Shown: positions 38,012 to 50,253, counted from the first letter of the stretch. The stretch: 64,000 nt of DNA from Trichostrongylus colubriformis (GCA_963978905.1 OZ022258.1:48096591-48160590); one strand, 5' to 3'. Notes: generated by a model from the letters alone, not told the origin. Translations and numbers: made by a program.

Positions 38012-41000
38012 GTTTGCATCGTTGCCATTCGTGGTTGCGTATGTAGTACTGTACAACAAAAAAACCCGATTAATAATCGAAAAAAGCCAAGTTACTTCTA
38101 AGCAAACACTTACGACTTCGTTTACCACTGCCGTTCCTTACGGCACATACGACAAGTTTGACTTCAACGAGGTAGAAGCTGGATTCTACGCAGCTTTCAT
38201 TCGAGTCACCGATGAACGTAAAAGCGAAAGTCCGATCACTAACGTTGTCTTGGTAAACTATACAGACTACGAAGATAAAAAACTGCCACCATCCGGCACT
38301 GACAACGATTTTTCGTCGATGTACTACGATGCACCAGTGGTTCCATGGTTCATGTTCTCTTCAAAGTATAGAGACCAAGTGAGGTGAGCAGGAATAACCT
38401 TTTCACATTTTTGCTTAAGGCACCACAGATAAGTGCGATTACTACTATTATTCATGCCGTGTCAAAGCTTCCACTGCATTAACTGAAGGCAGTGATAGGG
38501 GTAATGTGAATAATGAGAACTTTTGTGGTAAGCCACCCAAATAAAAGCTACACGTCTGAAAAGATTACATACGGCAAAATTCCGGGTGAAAAGAGCGCCT
38601 CTGAGAATTGAGGGTGGCGTTTCTTTTTCAACGGTTATCACAATTTTATCCTAACTCGCCCCTTTTTTCCAGCAACCCGTCCTTTTTCAGCTCGCCCCTT
38701 TTTTTCAGCACAACCCATCCTTTTTGAGAATCAACGGCGGTAAGAATGTCTTATTTCTCGGGTGTCCGGCCGTTTCTTTCAGTTCTTTCTTCTCATTCAT
38801 GCTACTCAGTACCTCAGCCTACATATTGACCAATTTTTTCACATTCGCCCAGAATCATCAATATCACTGTCTTCAACTATACCATGCATGAATTTGAACA
38901 GAGTGCAAGAACGCTTCGAATCATCAACACTGCAATGAAAAGTGGAATCCCTTCTATCCTACTATATATAATCTGCTGGGCATGTCTGTCTGTCCGTGTG
39001 TGTGTCTGTTTGTCACGAAATTCATACCTCGCGTCGCAGTAAAGCTGGAACCCTAATTTTTGCATATGATGTGGGGGATGACAAGGGGACAATAATGATA
39101 GTGGATCAGTTCTGATGACATCTGATAAGGGCTGATAAGGAGCCTCGAAAAGCGAATGTTGCCAAATCCGTTCCGCCTTCCGAGTTGATAGCAGAGCGCC
39201 GATATTCATAGGTGTTTTGAGTGGTGGCAAGGGCACATCAATGATAGGTGCGATAAGGAGCTCAGTTTTCCCATTCAGGTTGATCTCAGAGGGCCGACAC
39301 CCATAGGTGTTTTGAGGGTTGGGACGAGCACATTAATGGTGGGTGATCCAGATTGATAACAGTTGGTAGGATTCGATAAGGAGCGCAAAAAGGCCAGAAT
39401 CGTCGAATCTGTTTCGCTTTTCGCACTCAGCCTAAAGCGTTGGTTCTCATAGGTGTAGTGCGGGGTGGAAAGGGACAGTAATGGTGGGTGATCCAGCTTG
39501 ATAGCAGCTGATAAGGTCCGATAAGGAGCGCAAAAAGGCTAATGTCGCTGAATCCGTTTCCTCTCTCAACAAATGTTGGAGTGTCCAAACTCATAGTTGT
39601 TGTAAAAGGTGATACGGGAACCTCGATAGTGACGCATTGAATCTGCTAGCGATTGCAGCGCCGATAAGGGCCGTTAGGAAGTGGATTGGGTGGAACCCAG
39701 AGCACCGCTAAATACTACTACACGACCGCTACAATAGAAGCATCTGATGAAAAGTGGCATTGGATGACCATGCTCTGGCTGTTTTCTAATATCAGTTGCC
39801 TATCTATCAACCGCTAAATTGCCTAGCGTTCAGATAATGGTGCGCGTCTTTTGATACATTTCATGATCAAGATACGATCTATATGCGTGATAGTAAATCA
39901 AGTGAATCATTCCTTCATGCGTTACCGGTAAAAATATTGGGTATTGACCGCTAAGCTATGTGAGATTCGAAATAGTGATGCATGCCACAAAAACCATAAG
40001 CATTGATAACTGGCATACGGATCTACCAACATTATGCAAGAATTAGATGCTCACTGAGTGGAAAAGTAACTACCCATCGATCTCTAAACTAACTGAACTC
40101 TCATCCCTAATCCATTCACATTGATAGTCAATATCACTGTTGAGAAAATATCGACCGCCAAATCACCTCGGAAAATGGCTCCCTTCGAGGAAGCGATATG
40201 CAGTGGTAAATGGATAGATTATCGACAAATACTAGGCTCAAGCACTAAGCAATCGGCAACTGAACGTAGTCATCCATTGGAAATACACGGAAACCCTACG
40301 ACTATTGAACTACGTGAAATTCCAAATAGTGACAGGCCTTTGTAGGAAGTCCAGTTGACCAAGCGCTTGGTACTGCGCTCATCACAATGTGAAGCCATAG
40401 ACTACTTCGATATCGATCCATCATTATCACCGTGTTATTCGTGCAGTACTGTGCGATAGCTCAACTGGCTCATTATTATTTAACTTAATAGAATCATTTA
40501 ACGGAGAAATTGTCGATGTTGACTCTCTGATGACGATGCTTATCATCCACTTTCTACATATAGGTGATAGATATCAACCGTTGTCGAAGATATCACCGCT
40601 GAGGAAGGTCATCATTTTTTGTGGCCCAGATGATTTAGTCGATACCTTTTGTTACAATGATATCGACGATCAATGTTCAGAAATGACATGGGTAATTCCA
40701 CCAATCAGTTAACCCTTCTGCTAAAAGTGGTCGCTATCGGGAGTTCAGATAGTTTAGACATCGACATTTTTGGATTCAGCTGCATCGATTGCTAGCAATT
40801 TGTTCATTAGCTGAGCAGCTATTCCCTACATATTAGTGGTAGATCATATGCCATTTATCGATGATTATCGTTTTTGTAAACATGCACCACTATTTGGAAT
40901 TTTACATAGTCAAGCGGTCGATACCCAGTAATGTTGCTGGCACAGCATGTGAGAATAATCACTTGCTTTGCTATCACAAATCTAAATCGTGTTTTGATCA

Positions 41001-43193
41001 TCCATGTAGGTCGCAGCACCAAAAGGCATGCACCATTATTTGGAACGCTAGGCAATCAAGCGTTGGATAAATCGGCAACAGACATCACAACATAAACAGA
41101 ATACGTTCACTCAATGGCACTGAGCATCAGACGCATTTACTACAGCAGTCGTATGGTAGTAGTCAGCGATGTACCGAATTTTATCTCTTCCCCATGTTCT
41201 AATGGCTCGTATCAAACCCTGTGAGCTGCTATCAGTTTCAAAAAGTCACCATAAAGGTCACCGTACTCCGTAATATCTGTGAGTGTGAATATTCCACTGT
41301 TAGCCAGAAGAGCGAAACGGATTTGGTGACATTAGCCTTTTGACGCTACTTATCCAATATCATCAACCGTTATCAGTTTGGATCACCCACCATTGATGTG
41401 ACCGTCCCCCCCCCTCTCAAAAAAACTATGAGTGTCGGTGTTCTAGGATCAACCCGAATGGGGAAGCGGATCTAACGACACTCGCCTTTTGACGCTTCCT
41501 ATCGAATCTTATCAGCTGTTATCCTTTTGGATCACCACCGCTATGGTCCCCTAACCTTCCCCTATACACTGGCAAAGTCAGGGTCCCATCCTTGCTGCGA
41601 TGCGAGATATGAATTTTCTGCCATCAGCTTTTCGGGGCTCCTTATCAGTCCTTACTAGTTGCTATCACTGCTGGTCCCTCACCACTGATGTTCCCTTACC
41701 ACCCCCTCTAAAATTCAGGATCCCATCTTTGTTGCGACGCGAGATATGAATTTCCCGCTATTGACCTTTCGAAGCATCTTATCAGCCCTTATCAGTTGCT
41801 ATCACTCCCGGTCCCTCACCATTGATGGGGGCCCAGCTTTGCTACGACCCGAGGTATGCATTTCGTTACACACATGCGGGCACACACACAGACTGACATA
41901 CTAAGTGAATTAATATGGTAGGATTCTATTCCGGTGTTACATCTCTACAGTCCGGATCAGGCAGTGGTTGAAAACTTTTCGAGGGCAGCAGTAATTGAGG
42001 TTTACTAGAGGAAGGGCTGGTTATTTGGTGGGAGCTGTCAAATTCTCTCCATGAGCGTAATACGGCGCGGGTCGATTACTTTACGCAGCAACCTGAATGA
42101 ATAATAAAATAAGATAGCAGCGTCTTGCCCAGCTAATTGCGGATTCACACTGCTGCAAGGCTTTATGGCTCAAGTACAATGTCTTATACGCTGCTCATGA
42201 GAAGGAGATTAGATGCATCCACAAGTAATTCTTTGACAACTTTCATAAACATGGTTTCATATCAAATATGATAACTTACCTTTGATTTCACCACTTATCG
42301 GCTTGCACCTTATTAATCTTGTGGTTTAAACGTTATTATGAGCTTCAAAAAAAAACTAAGTCTATGCGTTAGGACTCTGCTCGTGCGAGTATATGGTGGT
42401 CGAACACTCGGTATATAAAACCCATCGTTTGTTTGTGTGTCTGTCCGTCCATCCCTCTGTCTGTCACGAAATTGGGCATAACATGAAAAACAATCTATGG
42501 AGATGGGGACAAACTTGGGAAGGGCAGGACATGGGACAAGAATTAAAGAGCAGGAGCAGAAACCGAACCAAGTTAAGCACCGCTCATGGCGAGCAGAGCG
42601 TGCACAGGAATGTCCCGTTTTCAGACAGGAAATCCTAAGTTGGGCTTCAGTATAACCCAAGGGTGGGGAAAGGACGGTTAAGGTCAGCCGTAAGTTTCCG
42701 AAAGTCATGGAAGAGGTCTCAGCAAACTAGGCGGTCCGTACAAAGAAATTCATAATTCGTTACAGCGCAGCCTTGAAACCAAGAAAAAGATCGGTAGAAA
42801 TGAAAAGCGTCGAAGCCATCACGTACTTGAAGCAAACGGGGACCTGCTCAAAGTGGGAGAAGGGTGATGTTGTAATGGGTACTGAGTAAACTTATAGAAA
42901 AAAGCATTTCCAATTCACCAACCAACGCCCATGATGTTACGCACGCAGTAGTGTGCGCTAGCCCTATTAGTAATTTGGTAAGGAGCTAGGGTAAGGTTGA
43001 CTGGATGGATTTTGACGTTGTTGGATCGTTTTTGACCTATTAAAGCATTATGCTTTATTTCAGGATTTATGAATCGTCCTGTATTCAAACAGGCGGATTT
43101 ATAGCGAATCAGGGCTATTACAAATTCGATACGGAAACAAAAGAATGGACACCAATCTACTACGATCCCCGTAATGCGGATTTCTACTATTAA
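38012..43193 (+). CDS. Uncharacterised protein, probably secreted (C-terminal exons)
   Basis: Two exons: 38012-38383 and 43064-43193, joined across a 4.7-kb intron (GTGAGC donor, TTTCAG acceptor) in matching phase. The first encodes a beta-rich segment (YVVLYNKK; YDKFDFNEVEAGFYAAFIRVTDE; SNV-like ITNVVLVNY) that might be fibronectin type III-like. The second encodes YESSCIQTGGFIANQGYYKF and ends in an acidic tyrosine-rich tail with the stop at 43191. AATAAA overlaps the stop. The 5' exons are unknown; the signal-peptide exon at 35898 is a candidate. A decayed copy of the last exon exists at 3.3 kb. The intron contains a 3-kb foldback element. No family recognised. Confidence 0.6.
38655..38728. 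repeat. Two-copy 36-38-base tandem repeat
   Basis: CTCGCCCCTTTTTT, a CAG and a CCTTTTT block occur twice. Each copy carries a polypyrimidine-AG string that could mimic an intron acceptor. Confidence 0.7.
38942..41942. mobile_element. 3-kb foldback-type element
   Basis: Sequence at 38942-39700 (GGAATC, TGTCTGTCTG, GTCACGAAATTCATACCTCG) returns inverted at 41290-41942 (CGAGGTATGCATTTCG, CAGACTGACATA, ATTCC). Each arm is built from imperfect repeats about 95-150 bases apart with phrases such as GATAAGGAGC, CATAGGTGTTTTGAG and GGTGGGTGATCC. The centre holds recurring ATCGACCGC-like words and no transposase. It lies wholly in the intron of the gene at 38012. Confidence 0.65.
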
Positions 43194-43340
43194 TAAAGTT
43201 TTGTAATGTTTTTGTGTTTGTATTGTGATTGCAATATTGCGTTTTGCTTGCAGCAGGTAGCTCCAAATTTCCACGCATAACTTGCCTATTATTCAATGTT
43301 TGACATACAAATATTAATATTAATCGACGAAGGGAGCTTA

Positions 43341-43480
43341 GGCAGTGTTCATAGTTCACGATTCAGGCGATCGCGCGATCTACGCGATCGCGTGATCGCC
43401 TGAATCACCCAATCAATATGTATCTTTTTCCTTCCGCCTGAATCGCGTGATCGCCTGAATCGTGAACTATGAACACTGCC
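43341..43480. mobile_element. Palindromic PIF/Harbinger-type MITE, copy 2
   Basis: 140 bases, flanked by TTA (43338-43340 and 43481-43483). Ends GGCAGTGTTCATAGTTCACG and inverse. The inner GCGATCGCGCGATC module and the middle phrase CAATATGTATCTTTTTCC match copy 1. It lies 148 bases downstream of the secreted-protein stop. Confidence 0.85.
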
Positions 43481-43615
43481 TTAGCTAGCAAAAAATCAAT
43501 CTGAATCCTTTCAAACATTCCAGCTTTGTCCACTTTTATGTTATGGTTCATACATGTCCCTGGCGCTAATGTCCTAGTGCGACCCCAGCCTTCTCGTGGT
43601 GTAGCTGTGAGTTTA

Positions 43616-44012
43616 GGCTGCGTTCATACCAAATTGAATGGGAGTTTTGGCGCATTCGCGTCATGCATGAGATACGTATCGATCAGAAAATGAGAGTATT
43701 GGCGCATCGGCGCATCGGCGCATTGGCGGATCGGCGCATCCGCGCATCCGCGATTTGAGAGAATTGGCGCATTCGCGTGATGGATAGGATACATATCGAT
43801 CGAAAAATGAGAGTATTGGCGCATCCGCGATTTTGGATATTTGCCATAACAGAAAAAGATTAAGAAATGAAAAGAGAAGAAAAAGAAATCAACCGCACGT
43901 TGGCACGTGCCGCGTTCAAAAGGGTGACGTGGCACGCCAATTCTCTCAAATCGCGGATGCGCCGATGCGCCGATGCGCCAAAACTCTCATTCGATTTGGT
44001 ATGAACGCAACC
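43616..44012. mobile_element. TTA-flanked MITE with GGCGCATC repeats
   Basis: 397 bases, flanked by TTA (43613-43615 and 44013-44015). Terminal arms GGCTGCGTTCATACCAAATT / inverse. Inside, the octamer GGCGCATC is repeated in variants several times on the left and inverted (GATGCGCC) on the right. No coding capacity. Confidence 0.8.
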
Positions 44013-44207
44013 TTACCAATTTCTCATACAGCAATGTAAAGCCCGGCCACATCCTAACCACTATTTTGCACACATAAAAACATAGAGAATGACGGATTGG
44101 GACACCAGAATGCCTCTAACAATCAAAAAATTAAACAAATTCAGTGGTTTATGTGGTGGAGGACACGATTATAGTGCTTCTAGCCGAAGTTCCAGCATTA
44201 GAACAAA

Positions 44208-44287
44208 ATGCTCAAGCTCAATCTAATCCTGTCCGCGCATTTTTTGATTTTCGCTGTATTTTTATTTCAAAAATCTCAGAGGTGCAG
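44208..44287 (+). CDS. Candidate signal-peptide exon
   Basis: ATG followed by a hydrophobic run (MLKLNLILSAHFLIFAVFLF), ending at GCAG|GTAATG. No acceptor immediately upstream is convincing and the next exon is unknown; the exon at 45510 is on the same strand. Confidence 0.25.
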
Positions 44288-44858
44288 GTAATGACCCATC
44301 CCATACTTATCCTTTTTCATGCATTCTCCTATTTCACATTTGGTATGATATGAAACTTATAATGATAGAGCCGACAGTGATCCTTTCGACCTCCCGTATG
44401 CTCTTTTCTAGCTCCAACGTTACATAAGCAATCAGGGTGCTCCCATGAGTAGCACAGTTCAGGCTCTCGATCGGATGCTCGACTCCCGCTGTAGTCCAAG
44501 GCAATGTTCATAGCAATGATAGTCATTGCAAAGGTACTTCAAAAAACTCAAACAAAACCCTTTCACATGGGGATACTGATTATCATCCATCAGGGGGGAG
44601 CACGAAAGGTTTACTTGAAAACCCACAGTTTATAGAAAGATTCGCTTCGTCAACAATAACGTCACCTTTCCTACGCTTTCATTTGTGACCAACGATCAAT
44701 TCTATACATTCTTTTATTTCGTTCATGGCTAATTTGAGATGACGCATTCACAGTACATACGTGTCTATTCGACCGTATGAAGCAAGAACAAGCACATTCA
44801 CAGGCGCTTAAATCACATGATTCATCACAAATGTACATATGACTTTTCATAGATGATC

Positions 44859-44945
44859 AAGTTGACTACAAAATTCATAGGAAAGCAGCACCACGAGTTC
44901 AATGATCACGTGGTGCTGCATTTCTGAGAATTTTGTAGCCAACTT
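44859..44945. repeat. Long hairpin, 38-base arms
   Basis: The arm AAGTTGACTACAAAATTC...GCAGCACCACG returns inverted as CGTGGTGCTGC...GAATTTTGTAGCCAACTT with about five mismatches and a loop of about 10 bases. Size and mismatch pattern fit a pre-miRNA-like hairpin or a tiny MITE. Confidence 0.7.
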
Positions 44946-45001
44946 AATTTTCGAACTTGCTATACATCTCATCTAGTAGTCATCATTATTTTTGAACTTA
45001 C

Positions 45002-45192
45002 CATGCACCTCATCTGATGGCCATTGTTGTTGAGCAAATTGCATTTTACTTCTCTCCACAATCATGAAAGCACTCCAAGGCGTGTAGGCATTTACAGTAT
45101 CCCATGCCGATGTTAACTCTTGTACTGCTTCCGAACGCGATTCAAACCACATTTTGGTTTTTAAAAAGGTACCGTGGTCAAATGTGATCATC
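45002..45192 (-). CDS. Orphan internal exon
   Basis: Acceptor CATAG at 45193-45194, donor GTAAGT after 45002, open throughout. It encodes KMWFESRSEAVQELTSAWD, then AYTPWSAFMIVERSKMQ and QQQWPSDEVH. The aromatic-rich mixture looks like real protein. Family and neighbouring exons unknown; a possible further exon lies at about 44505-44348 on the same strand. Confidence 0.4.
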
Positions 45193-45509
45193 CTATGTTT
45201 TGAATACACATATAATACTTTGGGATCCTTCGAAAAAGTAGATAGGATTTTGGCAACACCCTTTTGAACAACATATGCAGTAAGCGATGACTAAACAAAT
45301 TCAGTGTCCGTGACATTGTACATGTGCATGGGTTATATTATTGGGATACATCAGCACTAGTGTTACAACATGAACCAGTTTTACAGTGGTGCAATATCTG
45401 ATAGATATGTTGTTCTCAATAATCGAAAACGTTTCCCAACATCTTAAGCTCTTACTAACCGACGCTGTCATATGACTGAAAAAAGACGTTTCTGGTTGGC
45501 CAAGTGCAG

Positions 45510-45763
45510 TAGATGATATTGCACGATTTGAAGAGAGCAAAAACAGCCTTGGTCCGTTAGGTGTTGAAATAATTGATTTCGTCCTCCGATACAAGCATAG
45601 AATCAAATCATTGACCGATAAGAGATACATAGGAGACTCGTTTGAGCCGGGTTCTCTTGTGAAGCTTACTGAAGAAGCGCAGCATCCTCGCCACTCCACG
45701 CATATGCCCACCGTGCCCGCGGCTTCCAAGCATGGCAAGAACTCCTATTCTGTGGTCGCAGAA
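45510..45763 (+). CDS. Orphan internal exon
   Basis: A 254-base frame between an AAGTGCAG acceptor and a GAA|GTAAGT donor. It encodes DDIARFEESKNSLGPLGVE, an IDFVLRYKHR segment and RYIGDSFEPGSLVKLTEE. The product is soluble-looking. No family recognised; the continuing exons were not found before the receptor gene at 47266. Confidence 0.45.
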
Positions 45764-47258
45764 GTAAGTACAACATTCGAACAGAAAGGAAGTAACAGAG
45801 ACCTTTCACAGAAAATTCTTGAGTGAATGAATAATAGGAGAGTTGCATACGTGTCCAGAAGTTACCTTTTTCCTTGAATGGCTTTGACAAATGCTCCCAT
45901 CACCCTCCCACTTTCTACTCTTTTCTGGAGTTGTGGGTGTTTTGTCTCGTTCATGCGTTAATATGCTCAACAATTGTTCATGGGTGGAATGATTTTCCTT
46001 TTTTCTCTCTCTTCCTTGGAATGCAGTGAAAAGTTCATTCGAATCCGTGGCACCGTAGCACGACTTTTTCTCCCAGCCCTCTAGTCCCTCCCAGAATGTT
46101 AGAGGTAGCGGTACAATTGCGAAAAACTTCTAAAAAATTGCGCAGTTATTTGCTGCAAGGTTCACCTGCCTCCTTTTTAAGTACGTCGACTTGGCTGGTG
46201 TGCACCCTTTCAGTAATGCAATTATGTACACCCTTTCTTGACCATTCAGCTCAGCTAACGCTTACACCAAGTCACAAAAATCTCCATCCAAAAGTCAGAA
46301 TAGTCTTAAAGGTGAATCCAGCCATGATTGAATGTGTGACATTTTTTTCAAGGGACCGTGGCACATAAGTTTTCCAATGATACTCATTAACTAGTTCCCA
46401 CCTTGTTCGGTTAGTAATTCTCATTGCGTTGCTATCTCAGATATCACAACACAAATATATGAGCAATTAAAATTTCAGTAGTTTTCTTAGTCACCCTTGC
46501 AGAAATCAGCTGGGCTTCAGTGTTTGCACCGTTCCCCTCGTATGTGATACATTATTTTGCTTCGTATCTGTTGTGTGTGTGTGTGAGTTGTTACTATATC
46601 TGCCCATTTTCGTTAGCATTTTAAACACCAGCTCATTTTTCTGTAAGCATTGGCTTTCATGGGTGAGCAATTAGATTTATCTTACTTAGTGGTGTAGTGG
46701 AATTGAATGAGAGGATTTGGTATGTACCTGTCGGGATAATTGTGAGTTGGTGCAATCAAATGAAGGGGGAAGGCAACTTTTAAAAAGTTGCACATCCAAG
46801 CATTCTGAAGGCCCTCGTATAGAGGAGAGAAGAGGTTTTTTCTCCTCCTAGGCTTGAGTAACAATACTATCGCTGATAGAATGCTCTCCCTCCCTTTGAT
46901 AGCACCTGTGAGATTAGCGAGAGCCGATTTTGCACCACGTTTTTGCTGTTTTCGCGAGTATGAATTGGATTTCATCTTGAGAATCAGAGGATAAACGTTT
47001 ACCTCATTCCGTGGAATGGTCTGTTACGGTGGTGACTAATCGCTTACGAAATGGCGGTTTTGCGTAAAATACAATTTCGTGAACCTTTCGCAGAAAATAG
47101 GTTACACCGTGTAGATTGAGCTTTGATGAATGGATTTTGCACACTCACCTCTTTTTCATGAGTCATAGCAATGCCCAAAAGCAACATGCAGTAGTGCTAA
47201 CATCATGCGAAAAATTCAAATAAAAAAGTTTGTATACTCAGAGCATTACTCGTTTCAG
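45764..47258. other. No gene recognised
   Basis: Upstream of receptor copy 3. A minus-strand frame at 46975-46682 (KSNSYSRKQQKRGAKSALAN and onward) is open but has no motif. A short TGTG run lies at about 46572. Confidence 0.4.
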
Positions 47259-47265
47259 ATACGCG

Positions 47266-50253
47266 ATGGACATATTCAGTGCTCTTTACGTGATGAATTT
47301 CATTTTTACTACTGTAGTCATTGCCATGGATTTACTGATTATTGTTATTGCCACGAAAACGGGAGAAATTCGGAATAATCTGCTTCTTCACATTATTATC
47401 CTATCTATGGGCTTGGACTTCCTTGCATATTTGAACAATGCAGTTCATGATTTTCCAAGTTATATGTTGGACAAAGACATTTTCCAAGGCAAGTTATGTT
47501 TACACTGCTCTGGATGTTAACGGAATATGTAAACTATGTGAGAGAACCGAACTCCAGGGAGACGGTAGTAATGCGCAATTTGCTCAGAGAATCGCGTTTT
47601 AGCCCTCCAATAAATCCCATGACCTACAAACAGCCGTGACCTAGCTTCTCCCACATGTGAGTTTGTTCCATGCTGTGCATAACCGCCGCACATCATGGAT
47701 TTACATGGCTGTGATCATCGAGCCACCAATTAGGCCTGCCACATAGCGGTCGAAATAAGAACACCAATGTATGTACCACTTTTATTTTTCACTTTGGTAC
47801 TGATGCAAAGCGTGACCATAATGCACGTACTCGTAGCACTATACTCACCTTGTTCAGGTTCACAAGCTTCATACGCTTCAGTGGTGTTCCTGTGCTGTCA
47901 GTGGTTTGATCAACTATTCGTTTTGCTAGTGCTCTCCTTGATACATTTCATCGCAATATTCTATCCAACTCACTTTCGTGCCATATCGAGAAGAATAATT
48001 TTTATGATCAACATGACGATAACAGGAATCGGCATCCTACTTGCAAGTGAGTTGTCATACTAGCTCGGCCGAAAGGTATCCTCAGTTTTGGATAGCCCAA
48101 CTTTGGAAGATCGTATCTCTGTTCAGATACATCTGTTTGTAACCAAACAAAAATGACGGATTTAGCACATATGCAGCCACAACAGTCATCTAATGAATCT
48201 TATCCATTGATTCTGAAGCATGTTTCTTCAGTATCTTAAAAAGTTGAGAGGCAGTTTTAGCATTCGACCCTTTCTGGAAACAGATCTCCTTTAAGAATTA
48301 TTCCAGAAAGTCAAAAAAGTAATGGCCCGAGTTGGATGCGCACAAGAATGACAAAGAAAGGAGCAGATTTTTTGCACCTAATTTTGTACAGTTTTTTGAG
48401 TAGTATCTTTCGACGTGGAGGGTTGGCCTCTTCGCGGGAAGCTGTCGGACCTTACCTCTTCATCAAAAAAATGTCTTGCCGAACTATGACCGACTTTCAG
48501 AATAGAGTTACACTATTATGTGACGAAGTATTATATTATAGTTCGTGAAAGTCGATACGTCTGGGATAACCATCAGAAAATGACCAGAGGATGAATCTTT
48601 TTACCTTTGTCTCTTTAGACACACACAAACTTGTAAGGCAACCCTCCTACTACCACGGTTTCGCAATGTCCGAGCAAACTCCGTCGTATTTTCTGTGAGC
48701 GCTGAGACATCCAGCATTCAAAACGGCGGTTTCCCGTGGTCTCAAATAACTGCTGCAACAGTGTGTGCTGTGGGAAGTTTTCCCAGGCTTCCAAGAAGAA
48801 GAGCACATTTTTTTCCAGAAAAAGTTTCTACAGAAAGATCATGATAAAATGGTTGATGAGCAAAATGGCGAGAACCTTTTGTCCGACCTACATTGCCATT
48901 TATAAGCAAAAGTTCAGTTGAGAGGGAATGGATATCTATATGGGTTGTAACTGTTGGTCCTTGAGGCCTCCCACAATTACATACAATGTTTGCTGTGAAA
49001 TCCTTTTTCAAGCGATAACTTATTGTTTTAGTCCCCTTCCTGACTCCGTACTGCGGTTATGCCTATCATACCCAAGGCCATTATTGGAGCTTCGATATGA
49101 CCAAGCCCTACACGTACTTATACTGGACATTTAATACTGTTCTACAGGTGAGTGAAATGGTCTTGACTGCAGTCCCCGACATTATCATTGTCACAGAAAT
49201 GCCCACTGATGAGTAAAATGTCGACCTCGGACAGGACTCAAATGGAAACTATTTAGAGGACAAATGGGTTCGCTTTCTAGAGTGGGAGAAGCTCTATCAA
49301 ATACATTTATAAATTTTGTCTCAGGATAAAGAGAATGTTGTGAAACACAGGAACAAGCGGCATTGACATATTGCACAACCCAATAATATTTTTCTTCCAT
49401 TGCCTTTTTTTTCACAAAAACTTCATTGTATAATTTAGATAACCTGTGTAGCAGTGGTGGCATTGGTCGACTTCATTATTATATGGAAAATTTATGGGTT
49501 GCGTAGGACTACGGATGTAAGAAAGAGAAATGGTTTAAATTCAACGTCCGTACCAGTAAGTCTGAGTTTTCATCATTGCCACCTTCATTTCGTTTTTCCA
49601 TGGGGCCCAAGAAAGTGCTTTGAATCCTCGAAGTTCCTTCTAAAATGCAAGCATTTTCCTTTCAGAAACCGCGGATCAGCCGCGAAATGCGCCTCGCTCT
49701 CAGTTTTTTCTTTCTGAGTGTCTGCTTTCTTCTACAAACACTGCTTTACAATCTCCCTCTTGGGTGAGCTTTAAAGTTTTATTTTTCTTTTGATTGTGCG
49801 AATGAAACAGGGAAATGAAAGTAGGTAAGCGGCATGGGGAAACGTATTCATTGAACAAACACAAGTAACCCATTTTTCTACGCTTGCTCCCATAATCAGC
49901 GACAAATTCTAGAGCTCCATTAAATCTTCTTTAATGAAAATGACACGCGTTACAGCAAGTCCCAGACTGCGTTGTGTGTTTTTCAAGAGGCTACTAACAT
50001 CTTTCTTTATCACTGAAATAAAACGAAGTAAATCCAGCAATTGTGAAGTTTGCTGCCCGTTCTGAAAACACTTTTTTTTAGAAACGGCATCCTGGTAACT
50101 ATTCTCAGAAGACTGACATCTAATCTCAATCTGGCCAAGTGGGCTGTATACTCTCTGGGAAGTGCTGCAATCCGACATGGAATACTGCGTGTTTTCAGAT
50201 GCTATAGAACTGACTCAGTAATTATGGTGTCGTCCGTGCTAACAAAATTGTAA
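47266..50253 (+). CDS. Serpentine chemoreceptor, Srx-like 7TM GPCR (copy 3)
   Basis: Six exons: 47266-47488, 47858-48046, 49032-49147, 49439-49555, 49666-49763 and 50082-50253, totalling 915 bases (304 aa plus stop), phases 1,1,0,0,2 as in the other copies. Landmarks: TTVVIAMDLLIIVIATKTGE in helix 1; QWFDQLFVLLVLSLIHFIAI then PTHFRAIS; PYCGYAYHTQGHYWSFDMTK; VDFIIIWKIYGLRR; REMRLALSFFFLSVCF; LTSNLNLAKWAVYSLG. ATG lies 7 bases after CGTTTCAG, a probable spliced-leader acceptor. Exon 1 ends AAG|GCAAGT, a GC donor. Exons 4 and 5 are each 9 bases shorter than in copy 1. Predicted sensory-membrane receptor; ligand unknown. Confidence 0.85.

Noticed and set aside
38942..41942. Regularly spaced repeats suggesting a CRISPR array
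   Set aside because: Units are imperfect, unevenly spaced and mirrored in inverted arms; the host is a eukaryote. It is a foldback element.
45301..45738. 145-aa minus-strand frame
   Set aside because: It overlaps, on the opposite strand, a splice-bounded exon with more protein-like content; probably a shadow.
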